From NCBI GenBank assembly GCA_902806565.1, contig CADCXA010000027.1:1054001-1118000 (forward strand): a DNA stretch of 64,000 nucleotides, given 5' to 3'. The translations under genes and the position numbers were made by a program. The notes under the pieces are model-generated. The model was given only the letters and a program-made list of their open reading frames with translations, was not told where the DNA came from and searched no databases. The DNA is from Hypoxylon rubiginosum. Taxonomy: Eukaryota; Ascomycota; Sordariomycetes; Xylariales; Hypoxylaceae. This document shows, one piece after another, positions 45,220 to 55,721 of the stretch; positions within the stretch are counted from its first letter, which is position 1; the number at the start of each line of letters is the position of its first letter.

Positions 45220-47287
45220 CTCAAGGCTCTAATTAATCCACGAAAAATTATAAAAATATATAATTACTATAAATAAAAATAAAATTAATTAATTAATTAA
45301 TATATTTAGCTAGAGTTTAAATTGCCTTACTAAAACATATATTCTAAGGGGGTATATATATAATAATATAATCTTTTTTATTTATATTTTTAAAATTTTG
45401 CTTTTTTTTTTTATTTTTAATAATAATAGGTAATTAAGCCGTCCTAGCTTGCTTATTAATATTACCGCCAACTGCAAATATTTTAATAATAATAACAAAT
45501 TTTTTATTAAAATTAAAAATCTTCCTATATTTTTTAACTTAATCACGTTTAATTTAAGCTTTAAATATAAATACCTTTCGATTTCTAAAAATTAACTTGG
45601 TTATTTAATAGTTAAATAGTTTTATTATATTCTTAAGTATTTTATAAATATTTAAGTTTAATATTTTAAATAAATTCCAAATATAATATTTTATATATAA
45701 CATTAAAATTAATATTATAAGATTATAAATATTTAAATTTTATTAAATTAACTTTTTAATATTTTTTTTATTTAATTAAATTTTAAGATATTATAATATT
45801 TTAAAATAATTAATTAGTTAATTTTTTATTATTTTAAAACTGGATTTATTATTTTTTATAATTAAAATAATTACTTTAGTTTTTAAATAATAATATAAAA
45901 AATTAAGTTTATTTATAAAATTAAAATTAATTATTATAAATAATTTATTTAAAATTTAATAATAAATAAATTTTAAAACATTATAAAAATTATTATTTAA
46001 TAATTAAAACTTATAAAAAATATATATTAATAAAAAATATAAATAAATATTATTAAAAAAATAAATAAATATAAATTTATTTTAAGGCTTATTTTTATTA
46101 ATATATAAAAAATTAAAAAAAAATAAGAAAATTAAAAAAATAATATTTAAAATTAAAAAAATTAATATATTAATTAATATATAACTTTTATAGTTATTAA
46201 ATATTAATAAATATATTTTATAAAAAAATTTTAATAAAAATTTAATTTTAATAATAAATATGTTTTTTAGTTATTTAATAATAATTTTATTATTTATTTA
46301 ATTGTTTTTAAATATTATATAATATTAATTAACTATAACTTTAAATTACTTTTTAAATTAATTTATTTATATGTTTTTTTTTTTAAAAATTATATTTAGT
46401 TTAAAAAACTAGTTTATAATATTTATATATTTAATAAAAAACGTTTAAAAACAATTTTACAGGTTTTTTATAAAAAATTTTTTAAATATTAAGTTTTTTA
46501 AAACTAGTTTATTAATTTTTAATATTATAGTTAATTAATTAAATTAAATATATAAGAAAAATATAACTTTTTTATTATATTTAATTATAATATTTTTTTT
46601 ATTTATATTAAAAGTTAATTTAAATTTTATTTATTTATATTTATTTTATTTAATATTAAAATATTATTTTATAGTTTTAAAATTAAAATTATTAAATTTA
46701 ATAGTTTTAATTTTACGATTTATTTTTATATATATAAATAGATTTTAATAAATAAAAATTTTAAGTTAATTTTTACTTAAAAGTTTCTTTAAGTTTACTA
46801 GGTTTTTTATAATTAAATATATAATATTATAATTAAAAATATATTTTATTAAATCTTAATAAATAATTTATTTAATAAGTTTTTTTTTTTATTTATAAAT
46901 TAATATTTAAGCGTTTTAAAAAACTTTTATAAATAGTTATTTATAAAATTAATAATATATAATAAATTAAAAAATTACGTATTTAAAAAATACCGTATAA
47001 GTAAAAATATTATTTTAAATAATATTTAAAATAGTTTTAATTATTATTTTTTTATTATAAAATATTATATTAAATTTTAATAAAATTATTTAAATTTATA
47101 TTTAAAAAATAATATTTTTATAAAAAGTTAAAAATTAATATTTTATATTAAAAATTATATTTTAATTTTTAATAATTATATAATTAATTAATCTTAAATT
47201 TTATATTTAAATAAATTAATTAATATTTACTTTAAATTTTTAATTTTATATTATATAAAGTAAAATTAGTTAAGATATATATAAGTA

Positions 47288-47356
47288 AAATAGATGGGTT
47301 TTAGTTAATTTTGTGGGTTCGCCGGTGGGTCGTTTTTGCTGGTTAAGGATAGATGG
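47288..47356 (-). repeat. Right terminal inverted repeat of the transposon
   Basis: Reverse complement begins CCATCTATCCTTAACCAG, the partner of the left TIR; followed by TA at 47357-47358. Confidence 0.85.
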
Positions 47357-47358
47357 TA

Positions 47359-47748
47359 AAGATGTGAATATTTACTAGGTATTACTATGCTGTAATGTTT
47401 GGGTTTACGGCGTCCGGCGTCGTACCTGCTGCCCGTTGCGCCGCCGTTACGCCGCTGTTACCCGCTATTCTGTTTGTTAGGGGTCCCGTGCGTACCTGCG
47501 ATCGCGTACCTGCCATCTTGTAGTAGCCTTAGCGGGGCCAGTGACTGGGATTACCGGCAACCGTGGGGTACGGTCTCTGTGGGGTACAGGGTACAGGTAT
47601 TACCTTAGGTACTGCACGTTGGTATCGGCGTTTAGCTGCTGCTCTCTTCAACAATCAACAAATTCCTTCATCGCCGCACAACTCTTTTACCATCACAACA
47701 CTTTCCAGTCACGATAATTTCTCATTAACACCCACCAACACCGACGCG
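47359..47748. promoter_or_regulatory. Promoter region of the RUS-family gene
   Basis: About 390 bases from the transposon end to the start codon. GC-rich stretch at 47405-47560 and a CT/CA-rich run just before the ATG. No other gene seen. Confidence 0.45.
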
Positions 47749-49128
47749 ATGCCTGAGATTACTCCTAAAGACCCAGATACGTACGTTCATCATATCCATC
47801 ACGGTCGCAGTCGCAGGATGCGTATGACCAAGAAAGAATTTGACGACCGCACCATCTCTTCCTTTTACAAGGTCGTTGATGAATCCGGCCTTATCTGCAC
47901 CTTCGACAATCAAGGAACACCTATCATGACCAAGAAGACAGCTCGAAGCTATCTCAAGGCTATCATGGATGTCTTCCTCCCTGCCGGATACCCTCACAGC
48001 GTGACACCCGACTACACTCCCTACCAGGTCTATGTATGTTGCTAGCAATCTGATTTTCCATGTCCTCCACCTATCCTATGTCCTGCTTACTAATACTCCC
48101 TGCAGGACTCACTCCAAGCCTTCTCTAGCACCATTGCTGGCTTGCTGTCGTCCCGAGCAGTACTACAGGGTTTCGGTGTTGGAGACTCTGCCTCTTCGGC
48201 CACAGCTGCCGTTTTGCTTACGGTCTTGCAAGAGGCAACTGGCAGGCTCGCCACCATCCTGTTCGCACACCGCCACGGCCGTGCCATCGAGCCGGAGTGC
48301 AAGTTCTACAGATTCCTGGCTGACATCGTCAACGACTCGGCGCTGTTCCTCGATATCCTCTCACCCGCTCTTCCGCCCTACCCCAAGGTTATGGCTTTAT
48401 GTGGGGCCGGTATCTTGCGTGCCCTCTGCGGCGTGTCCGGCGGTGCTGCTAAGGCTTCCCTTAGTGCCCACTTTGCCAAGAACGGCAACCTCGCCGAGCT
48501 CAACGCCAAGGACGGCAGCCAGGAGACCGTCATCAGTCTCGTGGGTATGTTGGTTGGTAGCCTGTTCGTTCAGTTCGTGCACGGAAAGGCAGCTGTGTGG
48601 GCTTGGATGGTGGTCCTCGTTGGCATCCATCTCTGGACCAACTACAAGGCCGTCACCTCCGTACAGATGCGCACTCTGAACAAACAGCGAATGATCATCC
48701 TCACCCAAGCCTACTTTGGTCCCAAGAATACCATACTCCGCCCGGACCAGGTCGCAGCCAGAGAAGGCATTTTGACGTGTGTCAAGACCAGCACTAACGC
48801 CTGCTTTGCCCGCAAATCCTCCGACATACATCTGATCAACGGAGCCTTTCCCACAGGACTCGGTAAAAAGGGATACACCATTGTCGACAAGCGTAACAAC
48901 AAGCCCATGGCGCCCATGATCTTCATGAACGAGTCCGCCTCAACTAGAGTCGTACTAGAGGCATGGATCGAGGCCTCGTACAAACGCCAGGCGGATGCCG
49001 AGTTCTGGATGGGTCTCAAGAGCGCCGGTTGGGATCTGGAGACCAATGCTCTCGAGACAGGTCCTTTCATTCGACTTGTGCAGGGGATTAAGATAGAGAA
49101 GAAAGGGGGTGAAGTTGTGTATCTTTGA
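47749..49128 (+). CDS. RUS (DUF647) family membrane protein
   Basis: Two exons, 47749-48033 and 48106-49128, encode 435 residues; the 72-base intron has a TGCTTACTAATAC branch-like site and splits YQVY|DSLQAF. Landmarks of the Root UVB Sensitive family: FLPAGYPHSVTPDYTPYQ, DSLQAFSSTIAGLLSSRAVLQGFGVGD, a LADIVNDSALFLDILSP helix and ALCGVSGGAAKASLSAHFA, with hydrophobic segments near 48540-48640. RUS1-type proteins are eukaryotic membrane proteins of unresolved function, studied in plants; fungal members are single copy. Family call strong, role unknown. Confidence 0.88.
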
Positions 49129-49450
49129 TGATGGGGAACGGGAGAGCGATTAGCTTTGCTCGGTGAAAAATACCAAGGCGTAAATGGATCGGACGGGACC
49201 GGACTGGACTGGTCCTTTTGATACCCCAATATGCGATGCTTTCTGGCCATAGGCCACTCACGAATTAAGAAATAAAACAAGTAAACGAACTTGTTGCCAT
49301 ATGACATGTGATAAATTTGGATGAATGGTGATCCTTCTATGCCAATACCAAAACCGTACTCCATGCTATGATGCGTATTGAAACGCATAGGCCCCAATAT
49401 CATACATTAGTATATACATACACAAGCACCACTCACCGAACACCCACTTC
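49129..49450. other. Convergent intergenic region
   Basis: 322 bases between the RUS gene and heme lyase 3' ends. No feature seen. Confidence 0.45.
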
Positions 49451-50542
49451 CTAAGCCACGCCAGCAGCCCGCATAGCTCTCATCTTGACCCCCTCCCAGC
49501 TGTTCAACTTGGGCCGCACATCGAGATAAAAGGACAGCTTCCCATCGGCCGTGCTGTTCCGTCCGGCGTAGAAGTCGATTATGTACTCGATCTCCTTGCC
49601 GCAGCGGTCGACGACCCAGTCGTGCCGGTCGAAGGGCGCCTGGTAGCCTAGCAGGGTGTTGAAGCGGGCCTTGGGCGACATGCTCGTGCTCAGGCCGGAG
49701 AAGGAGTGTAACCGCGGGCCGTCGCAACTATACTCACACCTCTTAATATTAGCAAGCTATGTCTCTCTGTCTTTGTCTCTCATTCACTCTTTCCATAGGT
49801 CCACACCCTAAGGAGAGAAGGGAGGGGAAAAGAAAACGCACCTAGACCCCTTCGCGTAGTAAGGCTGCTCCCAGGCCTTGATCTCGGTCCAGGCGCGCTC
49901 GTTGACGGCGTTGTGGATGGGCACGACGGTGCGCATGTCGTCGGCGCGCGGGTCGTGGCCCTTGCGCTTCATGGCCTCGAAGAACATCCGCTCCGACGGG
50001 TAGATCCAGTTGCCCGACGCCGGGTCCGCGCCTGTTTCCACCTCCGTATTTGCGGGCCGTGCCGCTGCTGCTGCTTCCGCCGTTAGGTCGCCCGGCTTCG
50101 ACGACCGCGGGATCGTGGATATTTCGCGGTCCGTGGCTAGTGACGGGTTCGGCGGCGTCGAGGACACGGAGGGGACCGTCGAGGCAGAGGGGGCGGGGCT
50201 GCTCGAGAGGAAGGGTATGCGCGGGAGGTAGGACGTCCATGCGGAGGAGGAGGTCGTGGGCGTGGGCGTGGATGAAGATGCGCTCGGCGCTGGAGGTTGT
50301 GAGGACGCGGAGGGCGCGGGTGCTGAGCGGGCGGCTTGCTGCATCCAGACTTCGCGCGCCTTATGGTCTACCGGACAGCTCTCGGCAGCCGTCGACTGCG
50401 TACTCGGGATCGATGGGTGTGACGGAGGCAAGGGTTGCGAGGAGGCTCCTCCGTCCGCGCCGGCGGCTGCTCGGGCTTGCGATAGCCATGCCTCCCTGCT
50501 CTTGTGGTCGACCGGACAAGCCGACTGGTCCGACTGCGACAT
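49451..50542 (-). CDS. CYC3: Cytochrome c heme lyase (holocytochrome c synthase)
   Basis: Two exons on the minus strand, 49842-50542 and 49451-49727, encode 325 residues. Mitochondrial intermembrane-space enzyme that attaches heme to apocytochrome c. Two heme-regulatory CPVDHK motifs sit at about 9-14 and 56-61, the first in the usual N-terminal place. A long Ser/Pro/Thr-rich low-complexity linker follows, then the catalytic domain: [21 protein letters not shown] (with the conserved His), [14 protein letters not shown] (restored by the splice), and [12 protein letters not shown]. The linker makes this protein longer than most yeast orthologues. The start at 50542 ([11 protein letters not shown]) is preferred over an upstream in-frame start. 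Confidence 0.9.
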
Positions 50543-51067
50543 TTTGGAATTCGATATCTCGTATGCGGGCGATGGGGGTATTCTAAGATAGAGGAAATCT
50601 AGGACAATGGCGTCGAGAAGTATAGGATTTAGACATTTTTCTTCCGGCGGCAACAATTTTTAGTGAGGCTAATTGGCCTTACTAAGAAAATTCCCGGGCG
50701 CCCGAGTCGCGGTGTCTCGCCCGTATCGAAAGCTTCTTTTATGGAGACTTTGGTTACAGGGGTTTGTTGGGCAGAATGAAACTCCAAGACAGTACCTGAA
50801 ATTCCCGGAGGCCAGGTAGCATATAAGTTAATGTATGTAGCTCAGTTATTAAAGATCTAAGATTTGGGAAACGAAAAATGTGTCAATTGTATTAAAAGTC
50901 CATCTATCCAAAAGCGTTTCAACACTTCTTTGTCAGTAACTTCTATAATTCTTAGAATTCTGTCATCGCCCATACATCTTGCTGCTATGCCTTTGCTTCG
51001 AAAATTGGTATCATTAGCTCATTTGTGTTGACGCCCATGACGAACTGTAACTCACTCCATTTGCTGT
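50543..51067. other. Intergenic, no gene seen
   Basis: About 525 bases: promoter of the heme lyase gene and 3' flank of the decarboxylase gene. Confidence 0.45.
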
Positions 51068-52219
51068 TCATGCCAAATGTTGGTCCGTCTTGATAGGACC
51101 CTCGCCTACTGCAGTCTGTATGATCCTGCTTACTCCCCCCTTAAGGAGGCTTTCCGTAGCCTCATCAAGCTTTACAGCGGCCGAGTCGTACGACTTGACA
51201 CTGTCCTTCCAACCATTTGTGCCTTGTAGGAGGCTGTAAAATGTGCCAACAACAGGGCCACTGTTCTCCTCCAAGTAGTACACCACGGCATTCGGCCCCG
51301 CGTCGAATGTATACGCCGCGACAGTCTTTCCCGCAGCAGCATTGATGGCCTCCACGGCCCTAACGGCGGCTCTCGACACGTCGTTCATGTAGTAGATCGG
51401 CGGGTAGGTGTCCATGCAGCAGGCGTGGAACGAGTTGGAGTCCTTCATAGTCACCTCGGCGAACGCGGCGAAGTCCCGGTCCCGGACGGCGGCCTCCATC
51501 TTGTCCATGTGCGCGGGGACGACGGTCGCGATGCGTCCCTGGAACAGGTCCGACGTGGCGACGGTCTGCTGCATGCCCGAGGTCGAGCTGACGCCCTTTT
51601 TGGCTGCGGACACCACTAAGATGAGGGCCCGCATGTCCGGCCAGTGCGATGCCGGAGCCACCTCCACCGCCTTCGAGTCCAGGCCGTCAGCCTGCTCACC
51701 GCCTCTCCACGCCACGTACCCGCCGAACAGACTGCGGCAGGCGGAACCGCTGCCCTGCCGGGCGATCAGCGAGAGCTCGGTCGGGGAGCTGGGCAGCTCG
51801 TAGAGGTTCGCGATAGCGCGGACTAGGGCAGCGAAGCCCGCGGCCGATGAGGCCAGGCCAGCAGCGGTGGGAAAGTTGTTTTCGGAGACTATACGGAGGG
51901 GCATGGTCGAGAGTTTGGGCAGCGACGGGTTCTCGGCTTCGAGGGCGGCTCTTCGGGCACGCAGCTCTCGGAGGCAAGCCTGCGTGCGGGCTCCCGTGAT
52001 ATCGGACGGCTCGCCATTGAGAATCAGGCTGTCTTCGCCTTGGTAGGTCGGGGAGCACGTAGCGGTGGTGAGGGTGCGGAGGTCGGCTTGCGATAGAGTG
52101 ACCGACAGGGACGAGTTGGTGGGCAGATTCAGCTTGGGATCTCGCTTTCCCCAATACTTGACCACCGCAATGTTCACTGGGGCAGTGGTGCTCGCCTTGT
52201 AGATTGTATCAGTGGCCAT
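51068..52219 (-). CDS. MVD1: Diphosphomevalonate decarboxylase (mevalonate pathway)
   Basis: Single exon, 383 residues, near the usual 390. GHMP-kinase-fold enzyme that decarboxylates mevalonate 5-diphosphate to isopentenyl diphosphate with ATP, feeding ergosterol and prenylation. Motifs: APVNIAVVKYWGKRD (N-terminus), NLPTNSSLSVTL, NNFPTAAGLASSAAGFAAL (ATP-binding glycine-rich loop), RQGSGSACRSLFGG, and AYTFDAGPNAVVYYLEEN near the C-terminus with the catalytic Asp. All key residues seem intact. Cytosolic. The 3' flank lies about 520 bases from the heme lyase start, in the same direction. Confidence 0.95.
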   Translation of the reverse strand: MATDTIYKASTTAPVNIAVVKYWGKRDPKLNLPTNSSLSVTLSQADLRTLTTATCSPTYQGEDSLILNGEPSDITGARTQACLRELRARRAALEAENPSLPKLSTMPLRIVSENNFPTAAGLASSAAGFAALVRAIANLYELPSSPTELSLIARQGSGSACRSLFGGYVAWRGGEQADGLDSKAVEVAPASHWPDMRALILVVSAAKKGVSSTSGMQQTVATSDLFQGRIATVVPAHMDKMEAAVRDRDFAAFAEVTMKDSNSFHACCMDTYPPIYYMNDVSRAAVRAVEAINAAAGKTVAAYTFDAGPNAVVYYLEENSGPVVGTFYSLLQGTNGWKDSVKSYDSAAVKLDEATESLLKGGVSRIIQTAVGEGPIKTDQHLA

Positions 52220-53491
52220 TGCTACGAATTTCGTGGGCTATTTTGCAGCAGAAGAGACGGTCAAGAACAGCAATGATTTTTTTTTATAGGTGGTGGAGGG
52301 GTAAGTAAATTGAATTGAATTGAATTGAGTCGATCTCCAGGGGAACCTGCAGGGTCTTTCTCCACCCCCTACCACATGCCAAAAGGGGCCTAATGCAGCC
52401 AGCCCAAATTACCTCCTTGGCCGTTAATATTGCCTGTGTCTGTCACTCATGAACCATTCAATCGTAACGAAAATATAGTCAAGGGATGAATTGAGTGCAC
52501 TAACTTCAATATAGTTTAATATCTTCCGAGAGTAGACGCTTTAGCTCGAGACTTATATCGTGTATGCGGATAGTCCCCTATATTAAGAGCTCCCGTTATA
52601 CTATCGCTGGTCCAAGTCCCCTTTCTGACGAGCAAGAACGAAGAGTGTGTTATCGAGTTTCTTCAATTTCATTATAGGATTCCCAAAAATATGTGATTTC
52701 TTTCTCCTTAGCAAGGTTGTGAGACAGGCCCCGAGTCCCCTAACCTATCTGGGGACAGCATCGTGCATTCGGCTGGTTTGTAGTGGTGGCTTCCAGTAAG
52801 GAGACAAGAAGTGAATATATCCAGTATACTTGAGTCTGTTAAACCGTAGAACTTAATAATAAACAAGGGGATATATAATCAAATAATACGTAGGGTGTAG
52901 TAGTGAAAAGGGAGAACAAAAAAATGATGGCACTACGGGGAGTCAACTTCATCTCTCGAACCTAGGGCTCGAGCCAGCTCACAAAGGGGGCACTGGGCGA
53001 TAGAGTATTACCTCTGAGTTAACCACCTAGGCCACATCACCAAATGAGGCCGTTGTACTAAATCGGAATGCCTTTTTGCCATATGACTTAACCCCCCCTT
53101 AGAAACCGCCCACTTGAGTTACACACTGCGTCATATTCTGGTCACGTAGCACACGCACACCACGTACCTACTACCAACCTTGACTTTTAGACAACCACCT
53201 GCTTGCAGTCTGTATTAGTTGTCCAGCTCAATAAGATAGGAGGAACCGAGAGCCCCCTAGTCTTTGGATATCAATACTGCTACTAGAGATCCCAGGATTT
53301 CTATCCTCGGGTAGTAGACCACGTTCATAACGAAAATTCTAGATAGAGCCTTAAGATGTTTACGAGGTAGGTAATGTTGCAGATTTCACGTATGCTACAC
53401 ATTATAAATCTCTCCATTATAACTTTTCTAATGAAGGTACTAGCTTATAGGATCACGAGCCAGCTGAATACGGCGGTGGTAACTACGCCCG
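52220..53491. repeat. Intergenic with a second tRNA-derived remnant
   Basis: A long gap without a gene. On the minus strand at about 53040-52930 a TGGCCTAGGTGGTTAACTC A-box-like piece is followed by an AGGTTCGAGA B-box-like piece near 52960, resembling the left arm of the 26.8-kb repeat. Ends do not pair as a tRNA. A run of A/T at 52268 and short TTGAA repeats near 52310 are also present. Confidence 0.4.
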
Positions 53492-55721
53492 TTAAGGACC
53501 AGTATATGTGAACCATTTGCCAGTTTCCGTATCGTGTGTCAAGTTTGACAACGTGGGATTGCCACCCTTGAGGCTACCAGTTTCCACTTTACCAACAGCC
53601 GGAGATCCATCCGTCCTATGCAAACAGTTCTCACCCGCGAATACCGTGAAGTTGGCCAAGGGGATCTCATCACCGTTGCGAACGCCAGTCGTCGGGATGC
53701 CGAAGAAAGCGGCATCCACCTTCTCGTGGCTAATGTATAGCTCGTAATAGCCACGATAGTACAGATCTTGCCACTGAAGCTCGGCGTTGGCGGCGGTGAG
53801 CCACTCGGAAGCGGCCATGGCGGCGTCGATCGTGATGTTCTGTCCGGCCGGCGACGGAGAGCTGACGGCGGAGCCGGCAAATTCCACACCCATGGATCCG
53901 GATCCAGTCGACGGGTCATACGGGTGTTCGTCGAGCCAGACAAGATCAGACACCCAGGACGCGTGTGAATCTCCGGCTAGGAAGACGTTATTCCTAATGT
54001 TGTTCTCGTATATGGTGTGAAAGGTACGGTTGCGGTTCGCCTGGTATCCGTCCCACTGATCATAGTTAAAGGGTAGATCTGCACCGGTGCTTAGGCTGGA
54101 GTTGATGCGACTAAAAATAATCTGGTTACCGATCACACGCCACGTGGCGCCTCGAGTAGAACTTTCGCGTAGGGTACGGTAAAACCATGCTTCTTGTCGT
54201 GGTCCCATGAGCGTTCGACTGGCGTCATTATAGATCTCTCCAAGATATTCCGTGTTCCAATACACGTCGGTAATGGCTCGATCGTACTGTCGAGTGTCAA
54301 GCATGACGAGATCGAACAAGTTGCCGAATTTGAAGTCACGCCAGATTCGCAGATTGTCATCCATGTCAACTTGTCGAATGGGCACTTCAAACAGTTTGGT
54401 AAGCGTATAGGAATAGGATTCATCGTACCACCATCAAAACTTACTCCACTCGAAATAGGCACGGACAGCATTCATCTTCCGTTGATCAACTGATACACCG
54501 CCATCCATTACGAATGATTCCTCGGTATTGTTCATATGGGATGAACCACTGCGCCATGTGTTATCCGCCACCTCTGTCGCAAGGTCAGCGCCGACGTTGT
54601 CAGTTCCTTAGAGGAAAGGGGTATCATACCATGATCGTCCCAAACAGAGATCCAAGGGAAGTTTTGGTGACTTGCGAGCAGATCTAGATCGGTCTTATAG
54701 GTAGCGATACGCTTTCGGTAATCGTAGAGACTGGGATTGTGTTAGACAGCTCTCTCGATTCCATGTCTTCAAGCCTAGCCTACGTGAATATCTCCCGATT
54801 TGGAAGTGGAATTCGGCCGTACGAATCACCCCAGCCATATTCGCCATTGGCATATTCATATATATAATCGCCTAAGTGAACAACATAGTCGACGGAGTCC
54901 TTCCTCACGGGGTTGCCGTATGCGTTGAAGAAACCAAATGCTGAAACTCGGCGTTAGCTTCTACAGGTGCTAGCAAATAGCAATAGGAGTGCTTACGATA
55001 ATTGCTGCAGGAATACACAGCAAGTCTTATTGGGTCAGAAACCTCGTCATTCGCCGAGGGGATCGTCTTTGTGCGGCCGATAGGAGAGGTATTGTTCGAG
55101 TTGCACACGTTGAATTGGTAATCTCATAACACAATTAGCAACTCCTTCACTTGGTCTTATTCCAGCTAAGCTACGCTGCCTTGTAGTAACTTACAGTACG
55201 TTGTGGAAGGCTTCAACTTCTTGGCTTCGACCTTTAATAGTGGTCAGCGTACACCGCACTTGAGACCTTAAGAGAGACGGTCTTACTTTGACTGTATAAT
55301 CAATATCCGAACTAGTATACGCAGTACCAGAGTCTACAATCTCTTCGAATGACTTGGAGGAACTGATCTTCCAATCGACACAAACCGGCGAGTCGCTCTT
55401 TGCGACATATTGCTCAGTGGAATGATCATATAGAGGCACATAGCCCGTGACAGTTATGTTGCTCTCGTTATTATCACTAGTCGGCGCCGCCCTCGTCCAT
55501 AGAATGACGCTATCGTCGTACGGATCGCCGGAAGCAATACCGTGGGTAAAGTTCAGCTGGCTCGAGCTCCAAGGGGAATTCGTATAGGTCCGTTTCGCAA
55601 CCTTGCTAATTGACACGCCTAGCGATGCATGGTGCTTTGAAGGGGAGAGATAATTGATATTGCCGGTGAAGGCAGCCGAGACGGTGCCAACAAGGCACAG
55701 AAGGCGAAAACCACGAACCAT
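53492..55721 (-). CDS. Secreted PhoD-type alkaline phosphatase
   Basis: Seven exons on the minus strand: 55287-55721, 55195-55231, 54997-55122, 54784-54940, 54630-54730, 54445-54573 and 53492-54384; 625 residues. A signal peptide (MVRGFRLLCLVGTVSA) precedes an N-terminal beta domain and then a metallophosphatase core: VYSCSNY, HLGDYIYEY, WDDHEVADN and, near the C-terminus, LAGDSHASWV. PhoD enzymes hydrolyse phosphate mono- or diesters using Ca/Fe in the periplasm or outside the cell. The Cys of the PhoD metal-site SCSNYP (restored by splicing) is present. Several N-glycosylation sequons (NSS, NRT, NIT) suit a secreted enzyme. Exons of 37 and 101 bases make it easy to mis-annotate. Confidence 0.88.

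Larger units (their letters stand above)
45149..47358. mobile_element. TIR DNA transposon, Tc1/mariner type (probably Fot1/pogo-like), RIP-degraded
   Basis: An inner region of about 2 kb that is almost pure A and T is bounded by inverted repeats of 69 bases, 45151-45219 and 47288-47356. The two TIRs differ at 10 positions and all ten are transitions. The dinucleotide TA flanks both ends (45149-45150 and 47357-47358), the target-site duplication of Tc1/mariner elements. Length (2.2 kb) suits Fot1/pogo-type elements. No transposase frame survives. All-transition differences and the AT shift point to repeat-induced point mutation, C-to-T in repeats during the sexual cycle. The Fot1/pogo assignment rests on length and TA only. 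Confidence 0.8.

Noticed and set aside
45220..47287. Centromere-like or AT-rich isochore
   Set aside because: Only 2 kb long, with TIRs and TA duplications at its ends; a RIP-degraded transposon explains it better.
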